Assembly (NCBI RefSeq): GCF_000003855.2 | Contig: NW_003101657.1 | Coordinates: 280,083 to 344,082, forward strand | Direction of reading: 5' to 3' | Origin: Blastomyces gilchristii SLH14081 | Taxonomy: Eukaryota; Ascomycota; Eurotiomycetes; Onygenales; Ajellomycetaceae | Length of the DNA: 64,000 nt | Part shown: positions 59,567 to 64,000 of the stretch, piece by piece | Numbering within the stretch: the first letter of the stretch is position 1 | Layout of the letters: every line of letters starts with the position of its first letter | Translations under genes and position numbers: made by a program | Notes under the pieces: generated by a model | Database searches by the model: none | What the model saw: the letters and a program-made list of their open reading frames with translations, nothing else | What the model was told of the DNA's origin: nothing

Positions 59567-62224
59567 TCAATCAGTTTCCCTTTGCTTCTCCTTCGCCCTC
59601 CAAAAATGCATCAACCGACTAATCCGATGCCCCTTTTTCTTACTCTTCTCAGTGTCGTCGCGCGGTGCTTTCTCCTCGTAACTAAGCTTCGATTTCTCGC
59701 CGGTGCTCCCCGTGACGAGCTTGGAAAGACTGACCAGGCTGGACCGTTTGGGTGCATTCGAGCGACTGGTTCGTCGGGATGTGGCTGCGGAAAACGAGGA
59801 GGCTCGGTCGCCGGGGCCACGGGCGTAGAAGCTAGAGGAAAACCTGGGCATGGTACCCGTTGTGGTGGAAGCACTGCTAGTTAGGGATGGGACATCTTCG
59901 GCAGAGTCGTGGCGATAGTTATAATCGGATGTGCCCGGGTCCATGCTGTAGCCAGAATGGAATGTCTGGCGGTCTCGATCCGTCATTGTTGAAGAAGCAG
60001 TTGTTAATCGGGGAGGTTCGAATGAGATATTGGAAGCGTTTGGGGACGGGAAGCTGAGGACGGGAACGTCCGGAACGGGGGTTTTGGGCATCGTCGAGTA
60101 GACATAATCCGGTGACGTGGAAGGGCGTTTATCCGGAAGAATTGTAGGCTTCTCAGCTGACATCGGCCAATTCTCGACTTCTACTATCTCGATATCGTCA
60201 GACCGTTGGGAGTTGTGTGAATGGCCACATATCCCAGTCGCAATTGAACTTGGAGTAAGTGGAGAATCCTCAATTTGGGATGGCCCGGGATGACTGCTGG
60301 CTGTCTCGCAATCTGTGTCAGCAACCGCGACTGGGGGATTCTTAGAATCCATAGCTTCAATACCAAGACTAGGTGGCGATAACGAATTGCTCTCATTATT
60401 TTTCGAAGGTGCACCTGTCACTGTGGCAGACGAATTACTCTCAAACGAGTGATTTGCTTCGTCATTTGAAGCTACAGGTGAGGATGTCTCGGACACTGAA
60501 CTAGGTGATTCAGCAACATCTGTTTCAGCAAGGAAAGCATCTTCCTCCTCTTCATAGAAAACGTCTGGGTTCGTAAGAGTCGATGTTCCACCGAACCTGC
60601 CGAGTCCAAGTGCACTGCGATCAAAGGGAGGCATTTCCGGAGCGCTTTCTGCACGACGATGATACCGCATTTCCGGTCCAACAAATTCTCCTCTTCGGCC
60701 ACCACTGTACATACGTTTTGTAGCAGCAGAGAATCCACTTCCAGAATTACGGTCAGATCCCATTTCTGGGGTATTAAAAGGTCCAAGAGCAGCGTCTAAG
60801 TCGATTACAGGGCTAAACATATCGGAATCTGTTCCTTGTTCATAAAAGCTTCGTGGTTTCCAAGAGGATTCCAGTGAAAATGTATCCTTTGTTTCAGTGG
60901 TATCCAAATTTCTAGGAGCATCAGGTAGCGTAGGTGTCCGTAAAATAATCACATTATCGTCATCAAAGTTGATTTCCGCCATTGACCCGATTTCCGAGTT
61001 GGTTCGACTAAGAATGGGCGGAGGAGTCGGTGCTTTTCTCGACAGCGGCTTTTTTGAGCGCTTCTTCGCCTTTCGCGTCAGAATACCAGCCCATGAACGT
61101 ACCTTCTTCGGCTTCTTGCTTGGCTTCCTCTCTGGTGAAGTTCGGGGTCGATCCTGACTAGATGCAGTGGGCTCTAGTTTTGGAAGTGAAGCGGAACCCT
61201 TTTTGGACATGGAGATATTAGTGAACTTGTTATATCCTTCAATTATATTCTTCTTGAGAGGAGGGAGTTCTGGAGCGTCAGATGAAGACTTGTTCAGACC
61301 AGCAACGGACGCAGAAGCAGAAAGTGGTCTTTTTTGGGGTGGATTTTCGTTTGTTGAGTCGGATGTCCCGTGGATTTGGTCCAGTGAAGGTCCAGCTGTT
61401 TTCGGACGAGTCTGTGGCTTTTCTGTGGTTATCGTGTTAGCAGCTGACGATGCCCTACTTCCATGGCCATGGTGACAGACGGTAGACATGCTACCCTCTG
61501 AGGAAATGGTTGAGAGCGGGCGATGTGAGCTGGGAGAGGATTTCGCCATCTGACTACGAGGATTTGAATTCGAATTCGGGATGGAGAGACTCAAGCCGGG
61601 GGAGATGGGAGGTGTATGTGGGGTCAAGTTAGGGAATGAACGGGAGCTCGGTCTGGCTATATCCTCGTTCAGCGCATGTTGCTGTCTAAGATCTGCAGGA
61701 GTTACTGGCGCGCTACCTCCCACCGGTATTGGCGGGAACGCTTTTGTAATTGTTGTCAAGTCCATGCTCGAAATGGCAGCGGACCGACGATGGTGGTGGC
61801 CACGTCGCCCAGGGCCAGGGCCACTCAGGCCTGGTCCTGGCGTGGGAAGAGGTGGCGGCGTCGGAAGCACATTGCTCTCCAACATTGGCGGCCCTAATGA
61901 CCCTACAGGTTCACTGCCATTCAGTTCACTTGGACGTCGACGATGGCCGACAGGACGTAAATTTGGTGTCGTGGGTGGGGGAGACGTAGAAGAAGCAGCT
62001 GGATCAGGCGCCTGCGGAAATGAAAAGGCAGGAAGCGGAGCAGGTGAACGATTAGACGTGGGCTTGGGAGACGGAGGCTCGTGTTGTGGGAAAACGAACG
62101 GCGGGTTAGGCGCTGGAATAGTGGCTGACAGACGCCGGGAATTCTGCATGTCGTAAGAGGTCCTCGAGGAATCCAGGGACAGATGCTGAGCCTGGGCAGA
62201 GGAAAGAGATAGAGAAGTCATCAT
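59567..62224 (-). CDS. Large Pro/Ser-rich protein, conserved in fungi, function unknown
   Basis: A single long exon of 885 residues from ATG 62224 (with a second ATG immediately after, MMTSLSLSS). The frame extends to 62323 without an ATG, so I start at 62224. The N-terminal 300 residues are Pro/Ser-rich (FPQHEPPSPKP, TPPPLPTPGPG). The middle holds a strongly basic block (KKPKKVRSWAGILTRKAKKRSKK) followed by KAPTPPPILSRTNSEIGSMAEINFDDDNVIILR, which looks like the conserved core. The end is basic again (KKGHRISRLMHFWRAKEKQRETD). No signal peptide or transmembrane span is convincing. Proteins of this kind have been called cell-wall proline-rich proteins in other fungi, but the sequence does not show secretion, so I do not adopt that name. 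Disorder and many possible Ser/Thr phosphosites suggest a cytosolic scaffold; that is inference. Confidence 0.85.
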   Translation of the reverse strand: MMTSLSLSSAQAQHLSLDSSRTSYDMQNSRRLSATIPAPNPPFVFPQHEPPSPKPTSNRSPAPLPAFSFPQAPDPAASSTSPPPTTPNLRPVGHRRRPSELNGSEPVGSLGPPMLESNVLPTPPPLPTPGPGLSGPGPGRRGHHHRRSAAISSMDLTTITKAFPPIPVGGSAPVTPADLRQQHALNEDIARPSSRSFPNLTPHTPPISPGLSLSIPNSNSNPRSQMAKSSPSSHRPLSTISSEGSMSTVCHHGHGSRASSAANTITTEKPQTRPKTAGPSLDQIHGTSDSTNENPPQKRPLSASASVAGLNKSSSDAPELPPLKKNIIEGYNKFTNISMSKKGSASLPKLEPTASSQDRPRTSPERKPSKKPKKVRSWAGILTRKAKKRSKKPLSRKAPTPPPILSRTNSEIGSMAEINFDDDNVIILRTPTLPDAPRNLDTTETKDTFSLESSWKPRSFYEQGTDSDMFSPVIDLDAALGPFNTPEMGSDRNSGSGFSAATKRMYSGGRRGEFVGPEMRYHRRAESAPEMPPFDRSALGLGRFGGTSTLTNPDVFYEEEEDAFLAETDVAESPSSVSETSSPVASNDEANHSFESNSSATVTGAPSKNNESNSLSPPSLGIEAMDSKNPPVAVADTDCETASSHPGPSQIEDSPLTPSSIATGICGHSHNSQRSDDIEIVEVENWPMSAEKPTILPDKRPSTSPDYVYSTMPKTPVPDVPVLSFPSPNASNISFEPPRLTTASSTMTDRDRQTFHSGYSMDPGTSDYNYRHDSAEDVPSLTSSASTTTGTMPRFSSSFYARGPGDRASSFSAATSRRTSRSNAPKRSSLVSLSKLVTGSTGEKSKLSYEEKAPRDDTEKSKKKGHRISRLMHFWRAKEKQRETD

Positions 62225-64000
62225 GAACAGTACCAGCGCCAGCCGGTGCAGTACTCGTTCACGCAGGCTAAAATATTTTTGCTCTCCACGAGATATAAAC
62301 AGGCGATTAACAACTAACTTCACCTGTCCAGCAGAATGACGGAAATTTAGATATTGTTATCGCGAAGATTGCCTCCGGCTAAGCCCTAGGCACAAGACAA
62401 CACAACACAACACAACCCCTTCTTCTTTCAGGCAGCCCGCCGTTATTCACTCCAAATATACATTTGGCCCCTCCCGGCAGAGGCGGCTTCGGCAGCGTAG
62501 AGATGTGGACAGGGACCGTAACCCGTCGAGCGGTGAATGACAGAGAATACAACAGTAGGGACGGGAGTTGCAATTAGATAGAAGGTATATTCGTCAGAAG
62601 GCTGTCATAAGCTATTGATCACAAAGTGAAGGAGAGAGAGACGGTAAGGAGCGGACGGCCACGACGAATGGCCAGGAGACAGGGTGGGACTAGGAAAGGA
62701 GCGAAATGGTGGACAGAGGGAAAGTATGAAGAAATGAACGAGAAGAAAAGGAAGAAGATGTGGATAAAAGCGTAGGAGGAGAGGAGGGGGAGGGGGAGGA
62801 AGGGGAGGAAGAAGAGGAAGAAGAGGAAGAAGAGGAAGAAGAGGAAGAAGAGGTTAGAGATGGAAAATGAAGATGTTGAGATAGAGACAAGACAAGACAG
62901 AGAGCGGACGAAGAAGCCAAAAGGGAAACGCTGCCGCCAAGACCCAGCAACCAACACCAACACAAGGCAAGGGACGGCGCGGGATGGATTAGTCATGCAG
63001 CTAGTCCCTCGGGAAATCGCGGGAGGGCAATTTTGGGGGGGAGCGAGACACACGCTGATTGGCTGCACGCTGGTACCTTGTGTCTTGTAATAATGAAATA
63101 GGTAACCTACTCGGTACGTACCTGACAAATTCTCGGTACGTTACGGGAACGGACGGCGAAGATACCGGACTTTTATTACCAAGTTCCTCCGTTCTCCTGT
63201 GTATGAGACACTCAATTGTATTTCCGCCTGCTCTGTACGCCCGGTTCCTGTCCCAGGTCAGATTGGCGTGGTGGAATGGTATTTTTTCAATATTAAATAG
63301 TATTACTTTACTCCGTTAAGTTACATCTTCCTCGAATCTCTAATACTCCTAACTCTGTATTCTGTACTAAATATGTACACAGATCCGTACCGTACCCGGA
63401 TCGACATCCTGAATCCATACTCCATCCCCTCGACAGCTTCAAGTGCGCAGGGAATTGCCTGTTCGTCCCTGCGAGCTTATCCAAAGCACGGGCAAACTGC
63501 CCTGTCTAAGTGCTGCTGAGTCCCCTGTGTGCTGCTGCATGCATGGCTGTTGATTCTTGTTCCTGAAGAACTTGCTTGGCACATTGTCACCGCTGTCTTA
63601 TCCGTCTTAGGTAGTATTAACGATCTTGTCATTTTTAGAGTAAAAAAGTCAGTTTTATATTAATATATTATTTAATACCAAGGTTGGTGATATTAACAAT
63701 ATCTCCTCTCCTCCACTCCACGCTCCACATGATCCACATATGTCATGTGCGAATCGAGGTTTTCATATACTATTGTGGCGCAGCGCGTGCATTATCATCC
63801 ACATTATTATTATTATTATTTATATTGAAAAGATCCTCAAAACATAACTAACTATCCCAAACCGGGACGGGAGTTTAGTCGTTCTCACAAAATCCAATCA
63901 TGAGCAGAGATATAGCTACATATCCAGCAAGCTCAGTATCAACATGGGATCTACTTCCATGACGCAGAAAACCAAATGTTTTGACCCGTTAATGAATTCG
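62225..64000. other. Upstream region of the proline-rich gene and terminal spacer
   Basis: 62.4-63.1 kb contains GGAGGAAGA / AGAAGAGGA purine repeats (about 62784-62852), probably the pyrimidine-rich leader of the gene on the other strand. 63.1-64.0 kb has several GTAC-containing short repeats and AT-rich sequence. No gene reaches the right edge. Confidence 0.5.

Noticed and set aside
62619..63128. 169-residue minus-strand Ser/Phe-rich frame
   Set aside because: Generated by GGAGGAAGA-type repeats in the leader of the proline-rich gene.

Overview
The window looks like nuclear DNA of a filamentous ascomycete of class Eurotiomycetes, most likely order Onygenales (inference from protein content, not proven). 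The evidence is short GT-AG introns of about 55-175 nt, often with CTAAC/CTGAT-type branch sites; a textbook AreA nitrogen regulator; fungus-specific Zn2Cys6, SRPK-like and F-box proteins; long gene-poor, AT-rich spacers; and mutations of the C-to-T/G-to-A type in a decayed gene. I found no operons, rRNA, convincing functional tRNA or CRISPR. Only about 17 kb of the 64 kb is clearly coding.

Layout. 0-4 kb: the 3' end of an unrecognised gene (+) and a C2H2 zinc-finger regulator (-) whose last exon lies behind an intron at 2264-2325. 4-15.9 kb: about 12 kb with no gene I can defend. It holds a 678-bp element with long terminal inverted repeats (10474-11151) and a possible degraded Copia-type LTR near 13.07-13.58 kb. 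15.9-17.0 kb: a four-exon dienelactone-hydrolase-family enzyme. 17-23.4 kb: spacer. 23.4-24.7 kb: a three-exon Zn2Cys6 regulator. 24.7-29.2 kb: spacer. 29.2-32.3 kb: a three-exon areA (-). 32.3-36 kb: an AT-rich island with a tRNA-like (SINE-like) sequence.

36-39 kb holds two convergent F-box genes. 39-50 kb is an accessory-looking stretch: a CT-rich 9-bp minisatellite, an SRPK-like kinase with an intron inside its catalytic loop, a three-exon gene for an unrecognised 133-residue protein, a decayed gene with several in-frame stops, and a repeated AACTAGTTAGTT motif. 50-62.3 kb is conserved housekeeping sequence: an AN1 zinc-finger protein, a FAM32A-like protein, a PP2A activator (PTPA, probably Rrd1), a three-span DUF202 membrane protein and an 885-residue proline/serine-rich protein. 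The last 1.7 kb is spacer.

The genes do not form one pathway. Regulation dominates the left half (C2H2, Zn2Cys6, AreA) and signalling or turnover the right half (F-box proteins, kinase, PP2A activator). The most unusual items are the TIR element, the 133-residue gene beside a RIP-like pseudogene, the tRNA-like sequence, and several genes whose true ends show only after splicing.
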